Below, piece by piece: positions 1 through 5,754 of a DNA stretch of 7,054 bases. The notes under the pieces were generated by a model. It was not told the origin of the DNA. It did not search any database and saw only the letters and a program-made list of their open reading frames with translations. A program made the translations under genes and the position numbers. The stretch is taken from positions 1-7,054 of the forward strand of contig JANLID010000417.1 in assembly GCA_024654105.1 (NCBI GenBank), in the 5' to 3' direction. Every line of letters starts with the position of its first letter. The first letter of the stretch is position 1. The stretch comes from Gallionella sp. (GTDB lineage Bacteria > Pseudomonadota > Gammaproteobacteria > Burkholderiales > Gallionellaceae).

Positions 1-43
1 TGGGATGCAGGTTGGCGCCATTCATGCTGGCTCTGCCAAAGCA
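1..43. other. Short flank beyond the lpxH stop, no gene seen
   Basis: These 43 bases lie just past the lpxH stop codon. They contain a small imperfect inverted repeat (TTGGC at 12-16 and GCCAA at 35-39) and a short GC palindrome inside it, but no T-tract follows in the lpxH direction. I do not call a terminator. What follows lpxH lies outside the window. Confidence 0.5.
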
Positions 44-766
44 TCAAACCTGGATTGCTGCACACCCCCGTTCATCGCAACGCAATGCCGAGCCTCGCTG
101 ATGCCAGTCGCCCAACACCCAGCGCTCGCAATTACGCCCATCCACCCGGTGTTGATGGCAGTCAGGCCGGTGAGTGTGGCCATGGATCAGGCGCGGATAG
201 CGATATTCCCGCAGCAACGCAGCAACCGCAGCATCGTTTACGTCCATTATCGCGCTATCCTTGCCCTGCTTTTCCAGCGTGCTGCGCGAACGCAATTGCT
301 CGATATGGGCCTTGCGTTCCGCCAGTGGTTTGGCGAGGAACTGCCGCTGGAAATCAGCATCATGCACTTGAGCGCGATAGCGTTGATACTCGGTATCGCC
401 GGTGCATAACATGTCGCCGTGGCTGACCAATGTCGGCGTGCCATACAAATCAAGCAGTGTTGGGTCATGCAGCAGCGTGGCACGACAAGCCTCTGCCAAG
501 GCTTTCCCCATCAGCAGGTCGCGGTTGCCGTGCAGCAGATAAACCCGGGTGCCATGCTGTGCGAGGCCGCGCAAAGCGGCAATTACCCGGGCATGAAATT
601 CGTCTTCCAAATCATCATCGCCCGCCCAGTATTCAAACAAGTCGCCGAGGATATACAGCGCTTCCGCTTGCGGCGCGAATTCAGCAATGAAATGCTGGAA
701 CGCCGCCATGCTGCCGTAATGATCGGCGCTAAGATGCAGGTCGGAAATAAACAGGGTGTACGGCAT
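44..766 (-). CDS. lpxH: UDP-2,3-diacylglucosamine diphosphatase LpxH
   Basis: LpxH hydrolyses UDP-2,3-diacylglucosamine to lipid X (2,3-diacylglucosamine 1-phosphate) and UMP, the fourth step of lipid A synthesis. It works as a peripheral enzyme at the inner face of the cytoplasmic membrane. The 240-aa product matches the family's usual length. All metallophosphoesterase motifs of the dinuclear Mn site are visible: D9-L-H11, GDLFEYW with D42, GNRD with N81 and R82, SHGD with H116, and GHTH with H197 and H199. The IMDVN segment (173-177) typical of LpxH is also present. The ATG at 766 is the only sensible start, because the first beta strand and DLHL motif begin within nine residues. There is no Shine-Dalgarno sequence; a terminator-like hairpin and T-tract sit directly upstream instead. 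It is the last visible gene of the minus-strand cluster, 34 nt after the cyclophilin gene. Family assignment is very secure. Confidence 0.96.
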   Translation of the reverse strand: MPYTLFISDLHLSADHYGSMAAFQHFIAEFAPQAEALYILGDLFEYWAGDDDLEDEFHARVIAALRGLAQHGTRVYLLHGNRDLLMGKALAEACRATLLHDPTLLDLYGTPTLVSHGDMLCTGDTEYQRYRAQVHDADFQRQFLAKPLAERKAHIEQLRSRSTLEKQGKDSAIMDVNDAAVAALLREYRYPRLIHGHTHRPDCHQHRVDGRNCERWVLGDWHQRGSALRCDERGCAAIQV

Positions 767-794
767 AAAACAAAACGGCGCGTAATGCGCCGTT
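767..794 (-). terminator. Intrinsic terminator-like hairpin between ppi and lpxH
   Basis: A perfect 8-bp inverted repeat, AACGGCGC (774-781) and GCGCCGTT (787-794), encloses a 5-nt loop. Read on the minus strand, the stem is followed by TT-G-TTTT (773-767), giving the run TTTTGTTTT when the last two stem bases are counted. This is the layout of a rho-independent terminator. It lies 6 nt after the ppi stop codon, and its T-tract ends exactly at the lpxH ATG (766). It could end most transcripts after ppi, act as a partial attenuator, or hinder ribosome access to lpxH. The stem is short and the T-run is broken by one G, so partial read-through is likely. Confidence 0.7.
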
Positions 795-800
795 CTACTG

Positions 801-1376
801 CTACTTCAACACTTCAGCTTTGGTGATGATGACATCCTTTTCCGGAACGTCCTGGTAGCCACCGCGTAAACCGGTGGGCACTTTGCGAATGGCATCCACT
901 ACATCCGTACCATCCACCACCTTGCCAAACACACAGTAACCCCAGCCATCCTGGCCGGGATAATCGAGAAAGCCGTTATTTTTCACATTAATAAAAAATT
1001 GTGCGGTGGCAGAATGCGGATCCGAAGTGCGCGCCATGGCAATGGTGTAGATATCATTGCCCAGGCCGTTCGCCGCTTCATTTTTAATCGGCGCCTTGGT
1101 AAGCTTTTCCTTCATGCCTGGCTCAAAACCGCCGCCCTGAATCATGAAGCCCTCAATCACGCGATGGAAAATGGTGTTGCTGTAAAAGCCGCTGTTCACA
1201 TAATCGAGAAAATTCTTCACGGTATTCGGGGCTTTTTCGGCATCCAGTTGCAATGTAATGGCGCCGTGATTGGTGTGCAATTTGACCATGGTTTTTTTGC
1301 CTTGAGTTGATGAATGGGAAGATTGCATCGCACAGCTCAGCAATAGCGCAAGCAGTATAGTGAACAAGCGTTTCAT
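801..1376 (-). CDS. Cyclophilin-type peptidyl-prolyl isomerase with N-terminal leader (PpiB class)
   Basis: This enzyme catalyses cis-trans isomerisation of proline peptide bonds during protein folding. The 191-aa product has a secretion leader at residues 1-14 (MKR then a run of Leu, Ile and Ala) and a plausible lipobox, L12-L13-S14-C15. A short Ser/Gln/Lys linker follows, then a complete cyclophilin domain from about residue 30. The active-site segment FHRVIEGFMIQGG (70-82) includes R72, F77 and Q80; ATAQFFINV and WGYCVFGKVVDG follow. From M30 onward the sequence closely resembles cytosolic E. coli PpiB (164 aa; here 162 aa) rather than periplasmic PpiA. The ATG at 1376 has a good ribosome site (AAGGAG, 9-nt spacing) inside the end of the upstream gene, and one nucleotide separates the two genes. 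I infer an exported, possibly lipid-anchored form, perhaps with a second cytosolic form started at M30. Family is certain; location is uncertain. Confidence 0.93.
   Translation of the reverse strand: MKRLFTILLALLLSCAMQSSHSSTQGKKTMVKLHTNHGAITLQLDAEKAPNTVKNFLDYVNSGFYSNTIFHRVIEGFMIQGGGFEPGMKEKLTKAPIKNEAANGLGNDIYTIAMARTSDPHSATAQFFINVKNNGFLDYPGQDGWGYCVFGKVVDGTDVVDAIRKVPTGLRGGYQDVPEKDVIITKAEVLK
1287..1303 (-). promoter_or_regulatory. Possible internal ribosome site and start (M30) in the ppi gene
   Basis: On the minus strand, AAGG (1303-1300) precedes an in-frame ATG (1289-1287) by 10 nt of mostly A residues. This ATG is exactly where the homologous sequence of cytosolic PpiB begins (M-V-K-L-H-T-N-H-G). 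Initiation here would give a leaderless 162-aa cyclophilin. The site is weak, and whether it is used is an inference. Confidence 0.35.
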
Positions 1377-1377
1377 G

Positions 1378-2547
1378 TTATGCGGCTCCTTCGTAAATGA
1401 TCTGCCAGCGATTATTTTGCTTGATCCAGTACTGGCGTTTTTTCATGCGATTGGACAAGTTGCTGCTATTGTAATTCTGTTCAAAATTGACGACTACCAT
1501 ATTGGGTTGTTCGGGATAGGTAAATATGCTGATGTTCGACACGCCGACCTTGATCCACGATTTCGCGCTGTTCACCTGCCGTTTCTGTTTTGCCCACGCC
1601 TGATAACTCAGACTGTCGCTGGAAAAATTGTGCGCATAATGTCTGAGGTAAGCGTCAGTATTGAGGCTGGACCAATCGCCGCGCCATTGTTCAATCGCTT
1701 GCAACAGCGCGTCTCGCTCGTCATGATCCTGCTCGTTGCTCCAGTCCGTGCGATTGGTGATGATGACCGGTGTAATGCCGACTTGCAGATAAGGGGCGAT
1801 CTTCTCCAGATCATCGTTCGCCAGCACCACGCAGCCGTCGCTGGCGCGTGGCGGACGGCTATAGGTATCGCTCGGTGTGCCGTGCAGCCAGATGCCGCTG
1901 CCGGTGCGCTTGTTCTTGCGATCCCATTCGTTAGGATAGCTGAGCGGATAGGCTCCGCTGCCATACATGTCGGCAAGCTTGTTCTTCGGTAAATCGGCCT
2001 TAATGAAATACACGCCGATGGGTGTACGCTTATCGCCTTTGGAGACTTTTTCTGTGCCCAGCTTGCCGATGGTGATGTAGAAATCCGTCACATAACGCGG
2101 TCCCCCATTGACGTTTTCATAAACAATCAGCGTAGCACGGCTGGTGTCCACCACCAGCGCATATTTTTGTTGCTCATCCAGCTTCCACAGCAAGCGTGAC
2201 GCAAGTTTGCTGTCCGGTTGTGACAACACACGCTGCAGGCGCGCCCGCGCTTCGTCGCGCAGATCTTCAATTTTGTCACGCGGCGCATTGGCCGCACTGC
2301 CAAAATTATCAATCGCTCCGGCACGCGCCATCAGCACATCGCCCTTGACCAGATGCGCCAGCTTGAAATTCGGGTTGATGCGCAACAGGCTGTCCACCTC
2401 ATTGAGTGCGATATCGAGGCGGCTGTTTTTGATGGCTTGCAGGCTTTTCGCCAGCTGCGTTTCGGTGCTGTGCGAATCGGGCGCGGCCTGCGCCGCGCTG
2501 ATCGACAAGCTGCACAACAACGAATAAATCAGTGTCCGGCTCAACAT
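1378..2547 (-). CDS. Secreted L,D-transpeptidase/carboxypeptidase, YkuD fold with NTF2-like tail (Csd6-like)
   Basis: This is a periplasmic peptidoglycan-modifying enzyme. YkuD-fold proteins act on tetrapeptide stems through an active-site cysteine, forming crosslinks, attaching proteins, or trimming the terminal D-Ala. The 389-aa product has a signal peptide (1-21, cleavage near A-Q-A), a TPR-like helical region (about 30-75) and a charged helix (about 88-110). The YkuD domain spans about 129-264, with catalytic H222 (IWLHG) and C239 (SDGC). An NTF2-like domain covers about 278-389. The YkuD plus NTF2-like layout is that of Helicobacter pylori Csd6 and Campylobacter Pgp2, which trim tetrapeptides to tripeptides, so carboxypeptidase activity is as likely as transpeptidation. 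Asp replaces the usual His of S-H-G-C. It starts 2 nt after the stop of the TPR gene with no well-placed Shine-Dalgarno, suggesting translational coupling, and its tail is related to that gene's tail. Fold is secure; exact reaction is not. Confidence 0.9.
   Translation of the reverse strand: MLSRTLIYSLLCSLSISAAQAAPDSHSTETQLAKSLQAIKNSRLDIALNEVDSLLRINPNFKLAHLVKGDVLMARAGAIDNFGSAANAPRDKIEDLRDEARARLQRVLSQPDSKLASRLLWKLDEQQKYALVVDTSRATLIVYENVNGGPRYVTDFYITIGKLGTEKVSKGDKRTPIGVYFIKADLPKNKLADMYGSGAYPLSYPNEWDRKNKRTGSGIWLHGTPSDTYSRPPRASDGCVVLANDDLEKIAPYLQVGITPVIITNRTDWSNEQDHDERDALLQAIEQWRGDWSSLNTDAYLRHYAHNFSSDSLSYQAWAKQKRQVNSAKSWIKVGVSNISIFTYPEQPNMVVVNFEQNYNSSNLSNRMKKRQYWIKQNNRWQIIYEGAA
1386..1391 (-). 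promoter_or_regulatory. Ribosome binding site of the cyclophilin gene
   Basis: The minus strand reads GAAGGAG-CCGCATAAC-ATG, a strong Shine-Dalgarno 9 nt before the start at 1376. It lies within the last codons of the transpeptidase gene. It supports the leader-containing start over the internal M30 start as the main one. Confidence 0.75.
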
Positions 2548-2549
2548 GG

Positions 2550-3563
2550 TTAATTGGCGCGCTCTTCCTGAATCAGCCAGCTGTCACCTAATTTCACCAT
2601 CAGCAAGGTTTTATTGCCAGAGGTTTTCAGATGGCTGGCATGGTAAGACTGGCTAAATTTTACTGTGGCATGATCGCTGTCGCTGAATTTGACGGCAACA
2701 TTACTGAGGTCAACCTGGATGGATTTTGGCTTGCTGAGGCGCTCTTGCCGGGTAGCCTCCCACGTCGCGCGACTTTCACCATTCGGCGTTTTGAAATCGG
2801 CGGCATAGAACGACAGATATTTATTCACATTTTTAGCTGACCAGGCGGCAGCCCAAGCATTGACGGTTTTTAATACCTCACTGCTGCTATCTGTTGCGGA
2901 TGCGGGTTCTACACTTTTTTCGGCGGGAGCCGGCTGGGTTGTGACTGCCGCAACCGGTTCGATCTTGACTGGCTCCGGATTACTCGACGCAACAATGGTT
3001 GGCGCCGCAGTCCCTTGCGCAACAGCTGATTTGCCTCGCATGCCACCCGCAAACAAATCCTGAATCATTGCCAGCTTGGTTTTTGTGGCTGTGTTGCTGC
3101 GATCCAGTTGCAAGGCGCGATCATAAGCCTGGCTGGCCATCTTGGCATAAATGTCGCCGAGATTTTCGTGCGCGGTCGCATAGCTGGGATGAGTGCGTAT
3201 CGCCATTTCCAGCGCCAGCCTGGCTTTGTCATATTGCCCCTGACTGGCATATAACACCGCGAGATTGTTATACGGCTCGGGCAATTCTGGATAGTCTTCG
3301 GTCAACGCCGAGAACACCTTGATCGATTCAGCGGTCTTGCCCTGCTCGGTGAAGATCAGTCCCTTGAGAAAACGCGCTTGCGCATCCTTGGGATTGTTGG
3401 CCAGAAATCCATCTACCTTATCCAGAGCCTGGCTGTGCTGGCCTTGCTTGAACAGTTTATGTGCATCCTGAATATCATCAGCATAGGCAGCGAGGCTGGC
3501 GCTTAACAGCCAAGCGCCAATAATCAGCGCGACGTAATGATGAGAACGGTTAAACATATTCAT
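2550..3563 (-). CDS. Secreted tetratricopeptide-repeat protein with C-terminal NTF2-like domain
   Basis: Probable periplasmic scaffold or binding protein; no enzymatic motif is visible. The 337-aa product has a signal peptide (1-28, ending A-Y-A before D29-D30) and about four TPR units over 30-165. The third repeat (about 95-128, with NNLAVLYASQGQYDKA) is the most canonical, and the fourth (about 129-155) looks shortened by several residues. A Pro/Ala/Ser/Glu-rich linker (about 180-228) follows, then an NTF2-like domain (about 230-337). This last domain aligns along its length with the tail of the next gene, sharing W..W, YL..Y...F, a central W, SN...F, V.F.Q.Y and a final W.I..E pattern. The start at 3563 gives a complete signal peptide; a second ATG at 3557 would work equally well. 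No Shine-Dalgarno is seen. As first gene of the envelope cluster it sits directly behind the promoter candidate. A partner of the transpeptidase is a reasonable inference, not shown. Confidence 0.85.
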   Translation of the reverse strand: MNMFNRSHHYVALIIGAWLLSASLAAYADDIQDAHKLFKQGQHSQALDKVDGFLANNPKDAQARFLKGLIFTEQGKTAESIKVFSALTEDYPELPEPYNNLAVLYASQGQYDKARLALEMAIRTHPSYATAHENLGDIYAKMASQAYDRALQLDRSNTATKTKLAMIQDLFAGGMRGKSAVAQGTAAPTIVASSNPEPVKIEPVAAVTTQPAPAEKSVEPASATDSSSEVLKTVNAWAAAWSAKNVNKYLSFYAADFKTPNGESRATWEATRQERLSKPKSIQVDLSNVAVKFSDSDHATVKFSQSYHASHLKTSGNKTLLMVKLGDSWLIQEERAN

Positions 3564-3606
3564 TTGTCGTTTGGTTTATAGGGTATACGGGTTCTAGCAG
3601 CGGCTG

Positions 3607-3635
3607 ATTCTACCAAATTACCTGCGCATTTTCAC
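3607..3635 (-). promoter_or_regulatory. Predicted sigma-70 promoter of the envelope cluster
   Basis: On the minus strand, GTGAAA (3635-3630) and TAGAAT (3612-3607) are separated by 17 nt. The -10 box is extended by TGG directly upstream. Box matches to the consensus are 4 of 6 for -35 and 5 of 6 for -10, with ideal spacing. Transcription would begin near 3600, leaving a leader of about 37 nt before the TPR gene. No operator-like repeat is evident around it. Confidence 0.55.
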
Positions 3636-3677
3636 AGTTTATGTTTGTTGGCGTCCCAGCCTCACTGGTGTTTCGGG

Positions 3678-3683
3678 TAAAAT
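3678..3683 (+). promoter_or_regulatory. Possible -10 box of the glnS promoter
   Basis: TAAAAT, preceded by GGG, matches the -10 consensus at 5 of 6 positions and lies 46 nt before the glnS ATG. No convincing -35 box exists at 16-18 nt upstream; the nearest TTG-like sequences (3645-3653) are too far away. Treat it as a weak candidate. Confidence 0.35.
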
Positions 3684-3717
3684 CTCCGCGCATTCTACGA
3701 AATTAAAACTGAAAACC

Positions 3718-3723
3718 GGAAAA
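3718..3723 (+). promoter_or_regulatory. Weak ribosome binding site of glnS
   Basis: GGAAAA ends 6 nt before the ATG at 3730. It is a poor Shine-Dalgarno, but the spacing is right and the start agrees with the N-terminus of known GlnRS proteins. Confidence 0.45.
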
Positions 3724-3729
3724 TCCAGC

Positions 3730-5394
3730 ATGAGCGGTGCCCCACAACCTGTCATCTCCAATTTTATCCGCAGTATCATTGACGCCGATCTGGCCAGCGG
3801 CAAACATAACCGCATTGTCACACGTTTCCCGCCGGAGCCGAACGGCTATCTGCACATCGGTCATGCCAAATCCATTTGCCTTAATTTCGGGCTGGCGCAG
3901 GATTATCACGGCAAATGCAACCTGCGTTTCGACGATACCAACCCGGAGAAGGAAAGTGAAGAATACGCGCAATCCATCCAGGACGATGTACGCTGGCTGG
4001 GCTTCCAGTGGGACGGCGAGGTTCACTGGGCATCGGATTACTTCGAACAGTTGTACCAGTTTGCCATCGAGCTCATCAACAAGGGTTTGGCCTATGTGGA
4101 TGACCTGACGCCAGAACAGATGCGCGAATACCGCGGCACGCTGACCCAGGCGGGCAAGAACAGTCCGAATCGTGAGCGCAACGTAGCGGAGAATCTCGAC
4201 CTGTTTATGCGCATGAAGAGCGGCGAATTTGCCGACGGCAGTATGGTGCTGCGCGCCAAGATCGACATGGCCTCGCCCAATATGAACATGCGCGACCCGG
4301 CCATTTATCGCATCCGCCGCGCGCACCACATCCGCACCGGCGACAAATGGTGCATCTACCCGATGTACGACTACACGCACTGCATCTCGGACGCGCTGGA
4401 AGGCATCACCCATTCCCTCTGCACGCTGGAGTTCGAAGACCATCGCCCGCTGTACGACTGGGTGCTGGACAACATCGTCATCCCTTGCCATCCGCGCCAG
4501 TACGAATTTTCGCGGCTGGAACTGCACTACACCATCACCAGCAAACGCAAGCTGTTGCAGCTGGTAAACGAGAAACACGTCAGCGGCTGGGATGACCCGC
4601 GCATGCCGACCGTCAGCGGCATGCGCCGCAGAGGCTACACAGCGGAAGGCATCCGCGAATTCGCCAGGCGCATCGGTGTGTCCAAAAGCGAAAATATCGT
4701 GGATATGGCGATCATGGAAAGTGCGGTCCGCGACGATCTGGAGAGCCGTGCGGCGCGCGTGATGGCCGTGATCAATCCGCTCAAGGTCAGCCTGACCAAC
4801 TGCGACGGCGCGCAGGCGCGCGAGGCCGATTTTCATCCCAACCATCCCGAGTTCGGCAAGCGTCTCGTACCGATCAGCAAGGATATCTTCATTGAGGCAG
4901 GCGACTTTGCCGAGGTGCCGCCGTCCGGATGGAAACGCCTCACCCTCGGCGGTGAAGTGCGCCTGCGCCACAGTTATGTGATGCGCTGCAATGAAGCGGT
5001 AAAAGACGCTTCCGGCCAAGTCATCGAACTGCGTTGCAGCATCGATCACGACACGCTGGGCAAGAGCCCGGAAGGACGCAAGGTGAAAGGCGTGATCCAC
5101 TGGGTCGCATGTGAGTACACACTATCGGCCGAGTTCCGCTTGTACGAACAGTTATTCACCGTGCCGGAGCCGGATGCTGACAAGGAAAAGAGTTTTCTCG
5201 ATTTCATCAATCCCGCTTCGCTGACCGTGGTGCAGGGCTGGGTTGAAAGTTGCGTAAAGGATGCCGCACCGGAAACACGCTACCAATTTGAGCGGTTGGG
5301 CTACTTCTGCACTGACCGCCGCGAGCATCAGCCGGGCGGCAAACTGGTGTTCAACCGCACCGTGACGTTGAGGGATTCATGGACAAAGGAATAA
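3730..5394 (+). CDS. glnS: Glutamine-tRNA ligase (GlnRS)
   Basis: GlnRS is a cytosolic class I synthetase that charges tRNA-Gln with glutamine using ATP. The 554-aa product equals the E. coli enzyme in length and follows it along its whole extent. The N-terminal ASGKH segment is followed by RFPPEPNGYLHIGH with the HIGH signature at 42-45. The catalytic core includes NLRFDDTNP, the acceptor-binding region with LRAKIDMASP, and KWCIYPMYDYTHCISDALEGITHSLCTLEF. The KMSKS-type loop reads I-T-S-K272-R. The C-terminal beta-barrel anticodon-binding domains include GRKVKGVIHWV and end in VFNRTVTLRDSW. A GlnRS rather than a GluRS identity is clear from the length and the YDYTHCISDALEGITHS signature. It is the first gene of the plus-strand cluster, divergent from the envelope genes; its 3' end overlaps the DUF4870 gene by 16 nt. 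A direct GlnRS means the cell need not rely on the GatCAB amidation route for Gln-tRNA-Gln. Confidence 0.97.
   Translation: MSGAPQPVISNFIRSIIDADLASGKHNRIVTRFPPEPNGYLHIGHAKSICLNFGLAQDYHGKCNLRFDDTNPEKESEEYAQSIQDDVRWLGFQWDGEVHWASDYFEQLYQFAIELINKGLAYVDDLTPEQMREYRGTLTQAGKNSPNRERNVAENLDLFMRMKSGEFADGSMVLRAKIDMASPNMNMRDPAIYRIRRAHHIRTGDKWCIYPMYDYTHCISDALEGITHSLCTLEFEDHRPLYDWVLDNIVIPCHPRQYEFSRLELHYTITSKRKLLQLVNEKHVSGWDDPRMPTVSGMRRRGYTAEGIREFARRIGVSKSENIVDMAIMESAVRDDLESRAARVMAVINPLKVSLTNCDGAQAREADFHPNHPEFGKRLVPISKDIFIEAGDFAEVPPSGWKRLTLGGEVRLRHSYVMRCNEAVKDASGQVIELRCSIDHDTLGKSPEGRKVKGVIHWVACEYTLSAEFRLYEQLFTVPEPDADKEKSFLDFINPASLTVVQGWVESCVKDAAPETRYQFERLGYFCTDRREHQPGGKLVFNRTVTLRDSWTKE
5370..5374 (+). promoter_or_regulatory. 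Ribosome binding site of the DUF4870 gene
   Basis: GAGGG inside the last glnS codons ends 4 nt before the ATG at 5379. It favours this overlapping start over the next in-frame ATG at 5433, which has no good Shine-Dalgarno. It also suggests translational coupling to glnS. Confidence 0.5.
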
Positions 5395-5747
5395 TCACGA
5401 ACAACAGCATTGTCGCCTTCGATGAAGCAAAAATGAAGTCGCTCAAGACAGTGACTTTTGTGGTTTATTTGTTGTACGCGTTTTCCTACTTCGCCGGTGT
5501 AACGGCGATCATCGGCATCATCGTCAATTATGTGAAAAAAGAAGAGGTCGCGGGTACATGGTTGGAGAGCCATTTCCGCTGGCAGATACGCACTTTCTGG
5601 CTTGGCTTGCTGTGGGCGGTGGTCGGTGTGTTGACGTCGTTTATTCTAATCGGATTTGCCATCCTGTTCGCTAACTTCTGCTGGATCATATACCGCATCG
5701 TCAAGGGCTGGCTTAACCTGAACGACAATAAACCCATGACTTTCTGA
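5379..5747 (+). CDS. Small DUF4870-type membrane protein, function unknown
   Basis: The 122-aa product has a polar N-terminus (1-22) followed by three hydrophobic segments at about 25-50, 72-90 and 88-105; the last two are close or continuous. Between the first and second lies a conserved-looking amphipathic stretch, ESHFRWQIRTFW (63-74), characteristic of DUF4870 (Tic20-like) proteins. It is therefore an inner-membrane protein. No catalytic motif is visible and no function is known to me. Its start overlaps glnS by 16 nt and its stop lies 7 nt before cysS, so the three genes are very probably co-transcribed. A shorter form starting at M19 (5433) would still contain all hydrophobic segments. 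Its place between two aminoacyl-tRNA synthetases may reflect shared expression only; a role in translation is not supported by the sequence. Confidence 0.85.
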   Translation: MDKGIITNNSIVAFDEAKMKSLKTVTFVVYLLYAFSYFAGVTAIIGIIVNYVKKEEVAGTWLESHFRWQIRTFWLGLLWAVVGVLTSFILIGFAILFANFCWIIYRIVKGWLNLNDNKPMTF

Positions 5748-5754
5748 TTTACTC

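Noticed and set aside
12..39. Inverted repeat TTGGC...GCCAA as a terminator after lpxH
   Set aside because: The stem is only 5 bp with an 18-nt loop and has no T-tract on the minus strand.
5..826. Several plus-strand open frames (5-409, 55-426, 419-826) opposite lpxH
   Set aside because: They overlap a well-supported lpxH with all its metal-binding motifs, and their translations show no family features.
1360..1992. A 210-codon plus-strand frame opposite the YkuD gene
   Set aside because: It is antisense to a gene with clear catalytic motifs and overlaps the adjacent ppi start; no domain or ribosome site supports it.
3645..3653. TTGTTG/TTGGCG as a -35 box for glnS
   Set aside because: The distance to the -10-like TAAAAT is 24-27 nt, too long for a sigma-70 promoter.
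3703..5100. A 465-codon open frame on the minus strand opposite glnS
   Set aside because: It lies wholly antisense to a certain glnS in GC-rich codons, has no recognisable domain, and has an unnatural His/Ala/Val-rich composition typical of a mirror frame.
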